The notes beneath the pieces were generated by a model. That model saw only the letters and a list, made by a program, of their open reading frames with translations. It had not been told where the DNA came from and searched no databases. The position numbers were made by a program, and so were the translations under genes. Shown one piece after another: positions 33,875-43,028 of a DNA stretch of 64,000 bases. The first letter of the stretch is position 1, and the number at the start of each line of letters is the position of its first letter. This DNA comes from Rhodospirillales bacterium (GTDB lineage Bacteria > Pseudomonadota > Alphaproteobacteria > Micavibrionales > Micavibrionaceae): contig JACKJB010000005.1 in assembly GCA_020638155.1 (NCBI GenBank), positions 1-64,000 of the forward strand, in the 5' to 3' direction.

Positions 33875-35473
33875 ATGACTCTGACACGCGATCAAGGGTA
33901 TCAGGAAAAACTGGCACAGCACGGGCCGCTTTGGGGCGATTTATACGCCCTGACCATGTCACAGGCTTTTTTCACCAACGACAAGCATGAGCTGAATACC
34001 GCGTTTCATGCCTTTATCCGCAAAAACCCGTTCGGCGGCAGTTACCTGATTACCGGCGGCCAGAATATTATCGCCGAGTGGCTCAGTGAGAACTGGAAAT
34101 TCGGGCCACGGGAAACCGCATGGATGCGCGCACAGACCGCGGAGAACCCGGATACGGGCAAGCAGGAGCGCCTGTTCTCCGATGACTTCATCGATTATGT
34201 CGCAAACAGCAAGCTGGCGCTTAGCATCGAAGCGATGCCCGAAGGCGAGCTGGCCTTCCCGGATGAACCGATTTACCGTGTGCGCGGGCCGCTATGGCAA
34301 TGCCTGATGGTGGAAACCGCAATCCTGAACGCCACGAACTCGCAATCGCTTTTTGCGACATTGGCGTCCCGCCTCGTTGAAGTGGCTGACGGCGCGCCGA
34401 TCCTTGAGTTCGGCCTGCGCCGCGCACAGGCTATCGGCGGTTACGAATCCTCGCGCGGGGCCTATCTCGGCGGCGCTGCCGGGGTATCCAATATGGAAGC
34501 GAGCATGAATTACGGCATTCCCGCCGCGGGGACATTCGCCCATGCCTTTGTCATGACCTATGAAGACGAGCTTGACGCGTTCCGGGAATGGGCCGGATCC
34601 ATGCCCTATAGCGGGGTGTTCCTGGTCGATACTTACGACACGGTGGAAGGCGTTAAAAAAGCCGTACAGGCCTGCCAGGAAAAAGGCATCAGGCTCAAAG
34701 GCATCAGGCTTGATTCCGGGGACCTTGCCTGGCTGTCAAAACAGGCCCGCCAGATCATGGATGAAGCCGGGTTTACCGGCGCCAAAGTTGTCGCCTCCAA
34801 CGACCTTGATGAAGAAACGATCGCCAGCATCAAAGCACAGGGCGGCAAAGTCGATATCTGGGGCGTGGGAACGAACCTTGCCACCGCCAAAGCGCAGCCT
34901 GCCCTCGGCGCCGTTTATAAGCTCGGTGCCGTTTATGACGGTACACTCAGCCAGGCGGAAATCGATGCGACACGCGCGCTGATCCAGCAGGGAAAGATGC
35001 CGCTTGATGAAGATTTCGTCCGCAATGTCGTCAAGCTGTCTGAAGATGCCGTTAAAACCACCATCCCCGGCGAGCTCGATGTGCTGCGCTACATTTTCCG
35101 CGATGCCGACGGTTCCGCCCGCTATAACGGGGATACAATCCTTTCCGCGCTCCAGCCCGACCCGATCCAAAAAGGCGCGCTGGCCCGTCCGATCGTTTCC
35201 GTTCGTAAAACCGATGATACGATGCGTAAACGTTTTAATGCGCAAACCGAAGTTTACCGCCCGCTGAAACCGTTCTTCGATCAGGGCACACTGGTACGGC
35301 CGCTTGAGACCATCCATGAAGCGCGGGCGCGGGCACAGGAAGGGCTTAGCCGCCTTGATTCAACACATAAGCGGCTTAAAAACCCGCATGTTTATGTCGT
35401 CGGGATTGAAGAGACCCTGTATAACGAGCGCCGCCGGATGATTATGGATCTGCGCAGCGGCCCTAAAATTTAA
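33875..35473 (+). CDS. pncB: Nicotinate phosphoribosyltransferase
   Basis: 532 residues. The N-terminal LWGDLYALTMSQAFF and FHAFIRKNPFGGSYLI, the GLRRAQAIGGYESSRGAYLGG block, and GIRLDSGDLAWLSKQAR with DIWGVGTNLATA in the barrel are diagnostic of the NAPRTase family. It converts nicotinate and PRPP to NaMN. It is followed after 12 bases by pncA, so one transcript turns nicotinamide into NaMN, with nadD divergent upstream. Confidence 0.95.
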   Translation: MTLTRDQGYQEKLAQHGPLWGDLYALTMSQAFFTNDKHELNTAFHAFIRKNPFGGSYLITGGQNIIAEWLSENWKFGPRETAWMRAQTAENPDTGKQERLFSDDFIDYVANSKLALSIEAMPEGELAFPDEPIYRVRGPLWQCLMVETAILNATNSQSLFATLASRLVEVADGAPILEFGLRRAQAIGGYESSRGAYLGGAAGVSNMEASMNYGIPAAGTFAHAFVMTYEDELDAFREWAGSMPYSGVFLVDTYDTVEGVKKAVQACQEKGIRLKGIRLDSGDLAWLSKQARQIMDEAGFTGAKVVASNDLDEETIASIKAQGGKVDIWGVGTNLATAKAQPALGAVYKLGAVYDGTLSQAEIDATRALIQQGKMPLDEDFVRNVVKLSEDAVKTTIPGELDVLRYIFRDADGSARYNGDTILSALQPDPIQKGALARPIVSVRKTDDTMRKRFNAQTEVYRPLKPFFDQGTLVRPLETIHEARARAQEGLSRLDSTHKRLKNPHVYVVGIEETLYNERRRMIMDLRSGPKI

Positions 35474-35485
35474 AGGAGAAAACGC

Positions 35486-36178
35486 ATGTCACAAGCCCAA
35501 AGATTTTCAGATGACACCGCACTGGTCATCGTCGATGTGCAGAATGATTTCTGCCCCGGCGGTAATCTGGCCGTTCCCGGCGGCGATGAAATCATTGAAA
35601 CTATCAACGCGCTTAAGAAAAAATTCAATACCGTTGTCCTGACCAAGGACTGGCACCCGGCAGGGCACCAATCCTTTGCCAGCAGCCATGACGGCAAGGC
35701 TCCGCTGGAGCTGATAAACATGCCTTACGGCCCGCAAGTATTGTGGCCGGATCACTGCGTTCAGGACAGTGAGGGCGCTGCGTTCCATACGAACCTCGCG
35801 CTCGCGCCGACCGATCTGATCCTGCATAAGGGGACCAATGCGGCGATCGATTCCTATTCCGGCTTTTTTGAAAACGACGGCAAAACCCGGCCGCAGTTTG
35901 ATGACGGCAAAACGCTGACCGAAGCTTTACGGGAAAAAGGCATCAAAAATGTCGTGTTTGTCGGGCTGGCCTACGATTTTTGCGTCGGCTGGCATGCGCT
36001 TGATGCGATCAAGGAAGGGTTTAATGCGCTCGTCGCTAAAGATGCGACGCGCTCCATCGCGATCCCCGGCGCAGACGGCGGCCCGGATACGGACGCGGTG
36101 ATGACAGACCAGCTTGCACAGGCCGGCGCGATCGTTACAGAAACCAAAGCGCTGGAAAATATCCTGCGCCCTGCCTGA
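35486..36178 (+). CDS. pncA: Nicotinamidase
   Basis: 230 residues. Catalytic Asp in VDVQNDFCPGG, metal-binding DWHPAGHQSF, and the nucleophile Cys in GLAYDFCVGW. It hydrolyses nicotinamide to nicotinate. The ribosome-binding site is AAAGGAGA. It forms an operon with pncB. Confidence 0.96.
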   Translation: MSQAQRFSDDTALVIVDVQNDFCPGGNLAVPGGDEIIETINALKKKFNTVVLTKDWHPAGHQSFASSHDGKAPLELINMPYGPQVLWPDHCVQDSEGAAFHTNLALAPTDLILHKGTNAAIDSYSGFFENDGKTRPQFDDGKTLTEALREKGIKNVVFVGLAYDFCVGWHALDAIKEGFNALVAKDATRSIAIPGADGGPDTDAVMTDQLAQAGAIVTETKALENILRPA

Positions 36179-36200
36179 TCTATACGTTCCTTAAATAACA

Positions 36201-36230
36201 AAAATCCCCGCCACATTGTGACGGGGGTAC
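36201..36230 (-). terminator. Inverted-repeat terminator, left copy beside NERD gene
   Basis: A hairpin-forming sequence (CCCCG-C-CAC / GTG-A-CGGGG with one mismatch) with a T run on the minus strand, just past the NERD gene stop codon. On the minus strand it reads almost the same as the plus strand of 37,405-37,430, so the two copies form inverted repeats around the NERD gene. Confidence 0.6.
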
Positions 36231-36246
36231 GGAGCATGCCGCAATT

Positions 36247-37320
36247 TCATGACATTCTCATTCTCAAATAATCACAAATACTTCCAATTTCGGTACTGTT
36301 AAAAACAGGATCGAAATAAGTTACATACCCATTCAGTTCCTTCAGGGACAAAATTTTCACATGCTTAAATTCTTCTCTTGGTTTTGCGTTGGTCATTACG
36401 ATGAGATTTTTAACAGGTATTTGTTTGCTACCCCAATGATGGCTTTCCAAATTTATGTTATGGCGGGACTGGCTATTAAGCAGAACAAATAAAGCATAAC
36501 TTGATCTCATGATTTGTTTGACGGGCGACCTAAGATCAATGCTTTTGACTGATTGTTTGCCCCAGTTTTTTGTTTCTAAAATAAATATGCCCGCTTCACA
36601 GACAAGAAGGTGATCTATTTGAATACTGTATATCCTGTCGTCTTCTTTCTTATTATAAATAGGCGGATCAAATTCTACTGAAAAATCGTTAAATAAGTGA
36701 AAGTTATCGGGTAGCTTTTGGATTTCTTTTATTACGGAATTTTCGCCTATTGCTCCAGCAATCAAATTATAAAGACCATCAATTACGTCTTTCGTTCTTT
36801 CTAATTCCCGAGATACTTGCAAGCAACGTTCCGAGGAAAGCTCGGCCCTATTTTGGGTATAATCATCTAATTTTCTTTTAACCCGATAAATATCCTGTTG
36901 TGCACTTTGAGCGCCTTTGTCTACCAAGCTTTTAAAGTTTTTTTCAAACTTCGATATTTTCTTAATTAGTTTTTTTTCTTTAGAGTGAAAAAATATCTTA
37001 TAAATAAAGTTCCTGTTGACCCTTTTTTTGATAACTGCCAATTCTTCTTCCAGGTTTTCAATTTCAATATTTATTTCGTTGGTAACGCTAGCTTTTAAAG
37101 CATCATAGTCTTGCTGGCATTTGGAAAGATCGATACGTAGCTGGTTTATTTCAATATCAAATTCATGTTCAATTACTTTTGGTATCTCATTCTTTTCCGT
37201 TTCATAATTTTTTATAAAATCATTGATCTCGCCAATAGAGCCAAAACGAGTGATCCCATTTTGTTCCAGGGTCTCTTTCAATTTTTTGAGTGGTTCAATT
37301 TGACCTTCAATTACAGCCAT
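36247..37320 (-). CDS. NERD-domain protein with coiled coils
   Basis: 357 residues. The N-terminal about 200 residues are charged and coiled-coil-like. The C-terminal NERD (nuclease-related) domain has YSIQIDHLLVCEAGIFILET followed by KNWG, where the Asp, Glu and Lys resemble a restriction-endonuclease-like core. Members are presumed DNA-processing enzymes, often on mobile or defence DNA. The gene is visibly AT-richer than everything around it and is flanked by inverted terminator-like repeats, suggesting recent acquisition. The substrate is unknown. Confidence 0.82.
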   Translation of the reverse strand: MAVIEGQIEPLKKLKETLEQNGITRFGSIGEINDFIKNYETEKNEIPKVIEHEFDIEINQLRIDLSKCQQDYDALKASVTNEINIEIENLEEELAVIKKRVNRNFIYKIFFHSKEKKLIKKISKFEKNFKSLVDKGAQSAQQDIYRVKRKLDDYTQNRAELSSERCLQVSRELERTKDVIDGLYNLIAGAIGENSVIKEIQKLPDNFHLFNDFSVEFDPPIYNKKEDDRIYSIQIDHLLVCEAGIFILETKNWGKQSVKSIDLRSPVKQIMRSSYALFVLLNSQSRHNINLESHHWGSKQIPVKNLIVMTNAKPREEFKHVKILSLKELNGYVTYFDPVFNSTEIGSICDYLRMRMS

Positions 37321-37404
37321 CTTTAAAAAATATCTTAAATTAACGCGTCATATGACCATAGCTTACCCAAAATCTGGAATATTCTGAGCAGAAACCATAC
37401 TCTT

Positions 37405-37430
37405 CCCGTACAATGTGACGGGGATTTTTT
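37405..37430 (+). terminator. Inverted-repeat terminator, right copy beside NERD gene
   Basis: A CCCGT / ACGGG hairpin (with a one-base bulge) followed by TTTTTT on the plus strand. It closely resembles the complement of 36,201-36,230. As no plus-strand gene ends just before it, it may be the original terminator of pncA, displaced by insertion of the NERD gene. Confidence 0.55.
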
Positions 37431-37447
37431 ATGTATCAAAAAATAGT

Positions 37448-37735
37448 CTAAAGATCGGTCGCATCGCTGCGCAGGGTTTCGAGCGCCTTTTTAATGGCTT
37501 CTGCGGTAGAGCGGTTTTCTTTGGTGTCTTCTTCATCGCCTGCGGCCGGGGCGATTTCGGACAGGGATTCTGCCGTGGCATCGGCATCATCGGCAACCAT
37601 CAGGGAAGACGGATCCCCGAAACCCGGGTGCTGCGTGTTCGCGAACGGCGCGCCGAAACCGCCATCATCTTCAGTGGCGAGGGCCGGAGCGGCCGCCAGC
37701 AGCAGTAAAACGGACAAAATCGTGAAAAACTTCAT
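37448..37735 (-). CDS. Small exported protein of unknown function
   Basis: 95 residues with a signal peptide ending near ALA (about 20). The mature part is rich in Ala, Asp, Glu and Gly and carries no cysteines. It lies 15 bases downstream of the entericidin-like gene with an AAGGAGC ribosome-binding site, so the two are likely co-transcribed. No family recognised. Confidence 0.65.
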   Translation of the reverse strand: MKFFTILSVLLLLAAAPALATEDDGGFGAPFANTQHPGFGDPSSLMVADDADATAESLSEIAPAAGDEEDTKENRSTAEAIKKALETLRSDATDL

Positions 37736-37750
37736 ATTAAAGCTCCTTAC

Positions 37751-37876
37751 CTAAAGCTTCTGGATCGATTCCCCGGCTTTTTCAATATCACGGCCCATGC
37801 CTTCTACCGTATTGCATGCGCTCAGGGTCAGCCCTGAAAGCAGCAAAAGCGCCGATATAACCCAAATTTTCATCAT
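37751..37876 (-). CDS. Entericidin-like small lipoprotein
   Basis: A 41-codon reading frame with AAGGAG upstream of an ATG-ATG start. It encodes a lipoprotein signal (LTLSAC lipobox, Cys at 21) followed by NTVEGMGRDIEKAGESIQ, the hallmark of entericidin A/B family lipopeptides. In Enterobacteria these are an envelope toxin/antidote pair; in alphaproteobacteria single copies of uncertain role are common. It lies upstream of the small exported protein. Confidence 0.85.
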   Translation of the reverse strand: MMKIWVISALLLLSGLTLSACNTVEGMGRDIEKAGESIQKL

Positions 37877-37993
37877 AGAACTCCTTGCATGGTTGGTTTG
37901 TTTTACCATAAAACAATACAAAACAAAAGCTTTTATCCATAAAAGCTTTATGTTACCGATAGCCTTAAATAACTATAAAAAGGGAGCGTAAGC

Positions 37994-39799
37994 ATGTCAA
38001 AACCGATTAAAGCCGGGGCGCAGCATTATCCGCAGCAGGCGCGCGGGATGAATAATTTCATCCATGACCGCAATTTGCGGCGGTACCTGCACAGGCTTTA
38101 CCCGGACATGCTGCGCCGCCAAAGCGCTACCCTTGAGAGCCTTGGCGCTTTTTGCGGCGGCCGGCTGGATGCGCAGGCGGCTTACAGCGACCGGATCGCC
38201 CCGCCTAAACTGGTACAGGATCTTGACCGCGTCACCGCGCCAGGCAAACGCACCGGCCGGGTTGTCGCCAATGAGGATTACAAGGACTGCCAGCAGGAGC
38301 TGTACCGGCACGGGGTGATCGCCAAATGTTTTGATCCGCAGGCGCCGGAGCCGCATATGCTGGCTTTTACCGCGCAGTATATGGCGTCATACACCGATAT
38401 TTCGACCGGCTGTCCGCTGGCGATGACCCATCCGAACGCGCTGGCGCTGGCGACCCGCGCCCCAAAAGAGGTGCGCGAGGCGTTCCTGCCGCAATATCTG
38501 CGTACCGACGGCAAGACCATGGTCGGCGGCACCTGGGCGACCGAATGGGCCGGGGGCAGCGATGTCAAAGGCAATACCGAAACGCGCGCGCATCTGACCG
38601 GCCCCACGCAATGCATCGTCAATGGCCGGAATTTTTTCACCAGCGCGATGGGGTTCGACAGCTGGGGCGCGATCAAGACCGTTAAGATGGATCGCGGGCA
38701 GGGCGAAGGCATCGCGCTCGTCTTCGTCACCCGCTTTACCGACCGGGACTGGGACACCCCGGAACACACCCGCAAAGAGAACAGTGTGCACGTCACGCAT
38801 TTAAAGGAAAAATCCGGCACGACCGGATTGCCGACCGCCGAGATTGAGCTGCGCAACGCTACAGGGCACCTGATCGCCGATGAGAAAAACGGCCTGCGGG
38901 CGATGATGGAAGCGCTGGGCTGCAGCCGGGTCCATAACGCCATGGCCGCCGCCGGGGTGATGCACCGCGCTTATGTCGAAGCGATGTGCTGGACGGCACA
39001 CCGCAGGACCTTCGGCGATACGCTGGATACGCGCCCCGATATACAGGAGGATCTGCTGCAGCTGAAAACCGCCTGGCTCGGCGGGGCGGCCCTCGCCTTT
39101 GAAGCCGCCCGCAGCTTTGATGACGCGCTCAAAGACCCGGTCCACAAGCCGTGGCTGCGCGTGGCAACGGCGCTGGCCAAATATATGACCGCCGAGCAGG
39201 CCACCACCTGCACCGCAAAAGTGACCGAGCTGGTCGGCGGGATCGGCTATACCAGGGATCACCCGATCGAGCGGATCCACCGCGATGCCATGGTCCTGCG
39301 GGTCTGGGAAGGGCCTAAAAATATCCAGGCCAAAGATTTAATGTTCATGCTCGGCAGGCAAGGCGGGATGGACGCTTTTGATGCCCGCCTGCGCACGATC
39401 AGCGCCGCCCTGCCCGTGTGCATGAGTAACGAAAAAGCCAGCCTGCGGCAGGTTTACAGCAATCTTCAAACCGGGCTGCAGGACGTCGTGAAGGCACAAG
39501 ACCCCGCGATCCGCGAAGCCGCCGGGCCGCGGGTCCTGCATGAGATGGCGAAGGTGCTGACTTATGCGCTGCTGTGCGAAGAGGCCGGGCACGAACTTAC
39601 GCAGAACAATGATGTCAACAAGTTACTTACCGCCCGGTATTTTCAGGAACAACATTTCGGAACGCCCAGCGCCGACCTTGCCAAAAAACACGGCCTGCAG
39701 GCCCATTTCACAGCCACCGCACAAGGCCTGCCGGTCAGGCCGGATGATTTAGAAACCGGGGATCCTGTGAAAGGCTGCGGCGCTCATTTCAAACGTTAA
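37994..39799 (+). CDS. Acyl-CoA dehydrogenase, AidB-like
   Basis: 601 residues. The FAD-binding segment MVGGTWATEWAGGSDVKGNT, the RVHNAMAAAGVMHRAY helix and RVWEGPKNIQAKDLMFML near residue 440 place it in the AidB-like branch of the acyl-CoA dehydrogenases, which has a C-terminal extension beyond the usual length of about 390 residues. It should be a flavoprotein oxidising an acyl-CoA; AidB itself is linked to protection from alkylating agents. It has AAGGGAG upstream. It is convergent with terC, with overlapping stop codons. Confidence 0.88.
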   Translation: MSKPIKAGAQHYPQQARGMNNFIHDRNLRRYLHRLYPDMLRRQSATLESLGAFCGGRLDAQAAYSDRIAPPKLVQDLDRVTAPGKRTGRVVANEDYKDCQQELYRHGVIAKCFDPQAPEPHMLAFTAQYMASYTDISTGCPLAMTHPNALALATRAPKEVREAFLPQYLRTDGKTMVGGTWATEWAGGSDVKGNTETRAHLTGPTQCIVNGRNFFTSAMGFDSWGAIKTVKMDRGQGEGIALVFVTRFTDRDWDTPEHTRKENSVHVTHLKEKSGTTGLPTAEIELRNATGHLIADEKNGLRAMMEALGCSRVHNAMAAAGVMHRAYVEAMCWTAHRRTFGDTLDTRPDIQEDLLQLKTAWLGGAALAFEAARSFDDALKDPVHKPWLRVATALAKYMTAEQATTCTAKVTELVGGIGYTRDHPIERIHRDAMVLRVWEGPKNIQAKDLMFMLGRQGGMDAFDARLRTISAALPVCMSNEKASLRQVYSNLQTGLQDVVKAQDPAIREAAGPRVLHEMAKVLTYALLCEEAGHELTQNNDVNKLLTARYFQEQHFGTPSADLAKKHGLQAHFTATAQGLPVRPDDLETGDPVKGCGAHFKR

Positions 39800-40794
39800 G
39801 AAGAGGCCTGGTTCTTCTTTTCCTCGGCTTTGGTCTTCAGGAACGACAGGGCAAAGCCGCCGACCAGAATCCCCAGCGTTAAGCTCAGCGAGAGCCAGGA
39901 CGGCACATGGCCGCCAGTAAATTCAGCATAAAACGCCTTAAGCCCGATAATCACCAGAATCAACGAAAGCGCATAATTCATATAGCTGAAGCGGTGAATA
40001 ATCGCGGTCAGCACGAAATACATCGCCCGCAGGCCGATAATCGCGAAAATGTTACTGGTATAGGCGATAAACGTATCGGTGGTGATCGCGAAAACCGCCG
40101 GAACACTGTCAAAGGCGAAAATCACATCGGCGCATTCAATCGTGACCAGCGCCAAAAACAGCGGAGTCGCATGGGCCACAAACTTCCCGTTTTTCTTATG
40201 CCGCTCCTTCACAAAGAAATCATGGCCGTTAATCGTCGTCGTCACCGGGATATATTTTTTCAGGAATTTAATAATACGGTTTTCCTCAATCGCCGGGTGC
40301 TCGTCCTCGGACAGCAGCAGCTTGATCCCGGTGAAAATCAGGAAAGCGGCAAAGACCAGCAGGATCCAGTCAAAGCGGTGCACCAGCGCAAGCCCCGCCC
40401 CGATCATAATCGCCCGGAAGACAATCACGCCGATAATCCCCCAGAACAGTACCCGGTGCTGGTACATCGCCGGAACACCGAAATAGCCGAAGATCAGCGA
40501 CATCACGAAAATATTATCGAGCGAAAGGCTTTGTTCAACCAGGTAGGCGGTAAAAAAATCCATCCCGCTCTCAGGCCCGATTTTTACCCAGACCCAGACC
40601 CCGAAAGCACAGGCTATGCCGAAATACAGCGAGGCCAGCTTCAGGCTCTCGCCCACGCCGGCCTCATGATCCCTGCGGTTCAGAAAGCTTAAGTCAAACA
40701 CCATCAGCGCCAGGATGAGGGTCAGGAATCCGGCCCAGAAAATCAACGGCTGTTCGCCGATCGTGACGTCAAATAAAATAGAAATCAGGTCCAT
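39796..40794 (-). CDS. TerC/Alx family membrane protein
   Basis: 332 residues with about nine membrane segments. Typical TerC features: EQSLSLDNIFVMSLIF, the TIECADVIFAFDSVPAVFAIT motif with acidic residues in membrane helices, and FIAYTSNIFAIIGLRAMYF. Family members act in metal homeostasis, especially manganese export. No yybP-ykoY riboswitch-like element was recognised in the 110 bases upstream. Confidence 0.92.
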   Translation of the reverse strand: MDLISILFDVTIGEQPLIFWAGFLTLILALMVFDLSFLNRRDHEAGVGESLKLASLYFGIACAFGVWVWVKIGPESGMDFFTAYLVEQSLSLDNIFVMSLIFGYFGVPAMYQHRVLFWGIIGVIVFRAIMIGAGLALVHRFDWILLVFAAFLIFTGIKLLLSEDEHPAIEENRIIKFLKKYIPVTTTINGHDFFVKERHKKNGKFVAHATPLFLALVTIECADVIFAFDSVPAVFAITTDTFIAYTSNIFAIIGLRAMYFVLTAIIHRFSYMNYALSLILVIIGLKAFYAEFTGGHVPSWLSLSLTLGILVGGFALSFLKTKAEEKKNQASS

Positions 40795-40906
40795 GGTCTA
40801 CTCGCGAAAAATCCGGAAAAGGGCCACCCAAAAACGGCCCGGCGCAGCCATCATACCAGATCACAGCCAACTCTCATAATGGAATGCGCGGCCTTCTTAC
40901 AGGCCG

Positions 40907-41329
40907 CTATTCATCGACTGCGTAGCCGACAACCTGCATATACTGGACGAATTTTTCGGCACTGAAATCTGATTTGAGCATAAAACCGGTCGCCCCGGCT
41001 TTTTTACATTCATCGCGGGTAACATTGGTGGCGATCCCGGTCAGCACGATCAGCGGGATATTGCCGGGCAGGATACGCCGGATTTCATAAACCGCGCTGG
41101 CGCCGATACTGTCGGTCATATTCAGGTCGGTAAAGACGATATCGAAGGGTTTTTGCTGCAACAGCGGCCTGCCTTCTTTAAGCGAACCGACGACCGAGAT
41201 ATTCAGGTTTTCAAACTGCCTGCCGCAATAACGCTCAAATATTTCAACGTCAAAAGGGTTATCTTCAATCAATAATAACTCGACATCCCTGCACGCTACG
41301 GGATCGGCAAAATCGATCTGGCTGGCCAC
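40907..41329 (-). CDS. Stand-alone response-regulator receiver protein
   Basis: 140 residues consisting of a receiver domain only: acidic pocket LLIEDNPFD, phospho-acceptor Asp in IVFTDLNMTDS, Thr in VLTGIAT, and Lys in FMLKSDF. It starts at GTG (41,329) with AGGAG 7 bases upstream. There is no output domain and no adjacent kinase. It resembles single-domain regulators that work through phosphorelay or protein binding. Confidence 0.88.
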   Translation of the reverse strand: MASQIDFADPVACRDVELLLIEDNPFDVEIFERYCGRQFENLNISVVGSLKEGRPLLQQKPFDIVFTDLNMTDSIGASAVYEIRRILPGNIPLIVLTGIATNVTRDECKKAGATGFMLKSDFSAEKFVQYMQVVGYAVDE

Positions 41330-41487
41330 AGCCTTACTCCTCTCACATATAATTTTTTATTTAATAATTTTCGCCATTTGTATCCCTATACATAAGTTGC
41401 TTATACAACCAATAAGGATTGAATGATAAAATATACAACTTTAACTATATCGTGTTTTGGAGAAAGTTTCAAAAACTAAGAGGAAAA

Positions 41488-41563
41488 TGGTGGACCCGAA
41501 CGGGATCGAACCGTCGACCTTTGCAATGCCATTGCAACGCTCTCCCAGCTGAGCTACGGGCCC
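41488..41563 (-). tRNA. tRNA-Ala (GGC)
   Basis: On the minus strand this 76-base gene folds as a full cloverleaf: acceptor stem GGGCCCG / CGGGTCC, D arm with GCTCAGCTGGGAGAGC, anticodon stem TTGCA / TGCAA around loop ATGGCAT (anticodon GGC, alanine), T arm GACGG-TTCGATC-CCGTT, discriminator A and an encoded CCA. Confidence 0.97.
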
Positions 41564-41638
41564 TTAAGAAATAATGCGCTGAAAATAGGGAGTTTCGCCG
41601 CCGCAGGCAAGCAAAAACTTCAAAAACGGGAAATCGCC

Positions 41639-42379
41639 TTATTCCTTGCCGGAATCCGCTTCCGGGACGGTTGAGCCGGAAACCTCGTCCGCCGCATCTT
41701 CGCGGGTTTCATAAACCAGCCACGCCGGGTCGCGGGACCGCAAGGACCGGCCAAAGGTCCAGACATCGATGGTTTCGGTGATGCGCTCCGGATTGCCGAA
41801 AATGACCTGTCCGGCAGCGTCTTTGACGATGCTGGTTTCATCAGCGGTAAAGCGCACGGTGATATAAGCCACCTTGTCTTTAATCTGCGCATCCATCACT
41901 TCGGACTTGCGGATGGCGTGAATTTCCACGCTGGCGGTTTCGTTTTTCGCGGCGCGCTCATCAATCACACCGCAGAATGCTTTATAAACCGGGTCACTCA
42001 GCAGGCCGCGCAGCGTATCTTTATCGCCTTCGGCGAAAGCTTCGATAATCATAATGAAGGCATCCTGCGCCCCGGTCAGGAAATAGGACAGCTCGAAAGA
42101 GCGGTCGGCGCGGGCAATATCCTGCAAGCCCTGCTCAGCCGTCTGGTTTTCAATGCTCATATTGCGGGCAAGCCCGGCAGCCATATCTTCCGGCTGTCCC
42201 GGCAGAACCGGTGCCCCGGCGGCCAACTCTGGCGCAGGCTGTTTTTTCATCGGATCGGTATGGGATGTAAACGGGTTGGGACGGTCCTGTTCGTCCCCGT
42301 GTCTGGTCCCTAAAAGACCCCGCAGCCAGAATACGAGCCCGGCGGCAATCACGGCGTAAAGAATAATATCTGCAGGCAC
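41639..42379 (-). CDS. Tim44-like inner-membrane protein
   Basis: 246 residues. A single N-terminal membrane helix (about 3-20), a Pro-rich linker, and a C-terminal Tim44/MBA1-type domain (FELSYFLTGAQDAFIMIIEA through DVWTFGRSLRSRDPAWLVYET). These proteins are the bacterial relatives of mitochondrial Tim44 and are conserved near the origin in alphaproteobacteria, divergent from fxsA as here. They are probably linked to membrane protein assembly (TimA-type). Confidence 0.92.
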   Translation of the reverse strand: MPADIILYAVIAAGLVFWLRGLLGTRHGDEQDRPNPFTSHTDPMKKQPAPELAAGAPVLPGQPEDMAAGLARNMSIENQTAEQGLQDIARADRSFELSYFLTGAQDAFIMIIEAFAEGDKDTLRGLLSDPVYKAFCGVIDERAAKNETASVEIHAIRKSEVMDAQIKDKVAYITVRFTADETSIVKDAAGQVIFGNPERITETIDVWTFGRSLRSRDPAWLVYETREDAADEVSGSTVPEADSGKE

Positions 42380-42527
42380 TTGAAAATCCTTTATTTACCT
42401 TATGTTTACAGTATAACACAGTATTTGCGGTCAAATGGTTAAAGATGCTAGGGTATGCCGCAATATCCAACCTCACTTAAATAAGCGCCAAAGCGCCAAA
42501 GCGCAAGGGCCGGAAGGTGACTATTTT

Positions 42528-42971
42528 ATGATATTTTTCATCATCTTCGTTATTATCCCGTTAACGGAAATCGCGTTATTTATCGCGGTCGGCGATGAAA
42601 TCGGGCTGCTTTCAACCTTGTTTTTATGCGTACTGACCGCGATGATCGGGGCGGTCCTGATCCGCACACAAGGGCTTGCCACATTGTTCAGCGCGCGCGG
42701 CACGATGAGCCGGGGTGAATTGCCGGTTCAGGAGATGTTCGACGGGATCTGCCTGGCAGTTGCCGGTGCCCTATTAATGACGCCCGGCTTTTTTACTGAC
42801 GGGATCGGTTTTTCGCTGCTGGTGCCGCAATTCCGCGTGTGGCTGCGGCATTATCTGAGCCGCCGTTTTGATTTTGAAATACATGGCTCGCAAACATCTT
42901 ACGGCCGTCCGCGCGACCCGGATGTGATCGAAGCAGAGTATGAACGCGTAGATAACAAGGATAAGCCTTGA
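42528..42971 (+). CDS. fxsA: FxsA family membrane protein
   Basis: About 147 residues from the ATG at 42,528 (GGAAGGTGA upstream). Four hydrophobic segments: IPLTEIALFIAVGDEIGLL, LFLCVLTAMIGAVLIRTQG, MFDGICLAVAGALLMTPGFFTDG, and a final amphipathic region. FxsA affects F-plasmid exclusion of phage T7 in E. coli; its cell role is unclear. The order Tim44-fxsA-secB-dnaQ is a conserved alphaproteobacterial arrangement. Confidence 0.9.
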   Translation: MIFFIIFVIIPLTEIALFIAVGDEIGLLSTLFLCVLTAMIGAVLIRTQGLATLFSARGTMSRGELPVQEMFDGICLAVAGALLMTPGFFTDGIGFSLLVPQFRVWLRHYLSRRFDFEIHGSQTSYGRPRDPDVIEAEYERVDNKDKP

Positions 42972-43028
42972 GCGGACCTTCGTTTTCCGCAATAATCGCT
43001 GTTAATGATTTTCTAGTGTAAGGATAAA

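Noticed and set aside
39907..40692. 261-codon antisense frame opposite terC
   Set aside because: Highly charged, His/Asn/Arg-rich translation without domains; the terC product on the minus strand is unambiguous.
40889..40908. GCGGCC / GGCCGC hairpin at the end of the receiver gene
   Set aside because: A stable stem but no T run follows on either strand, so it was not called a terminator.
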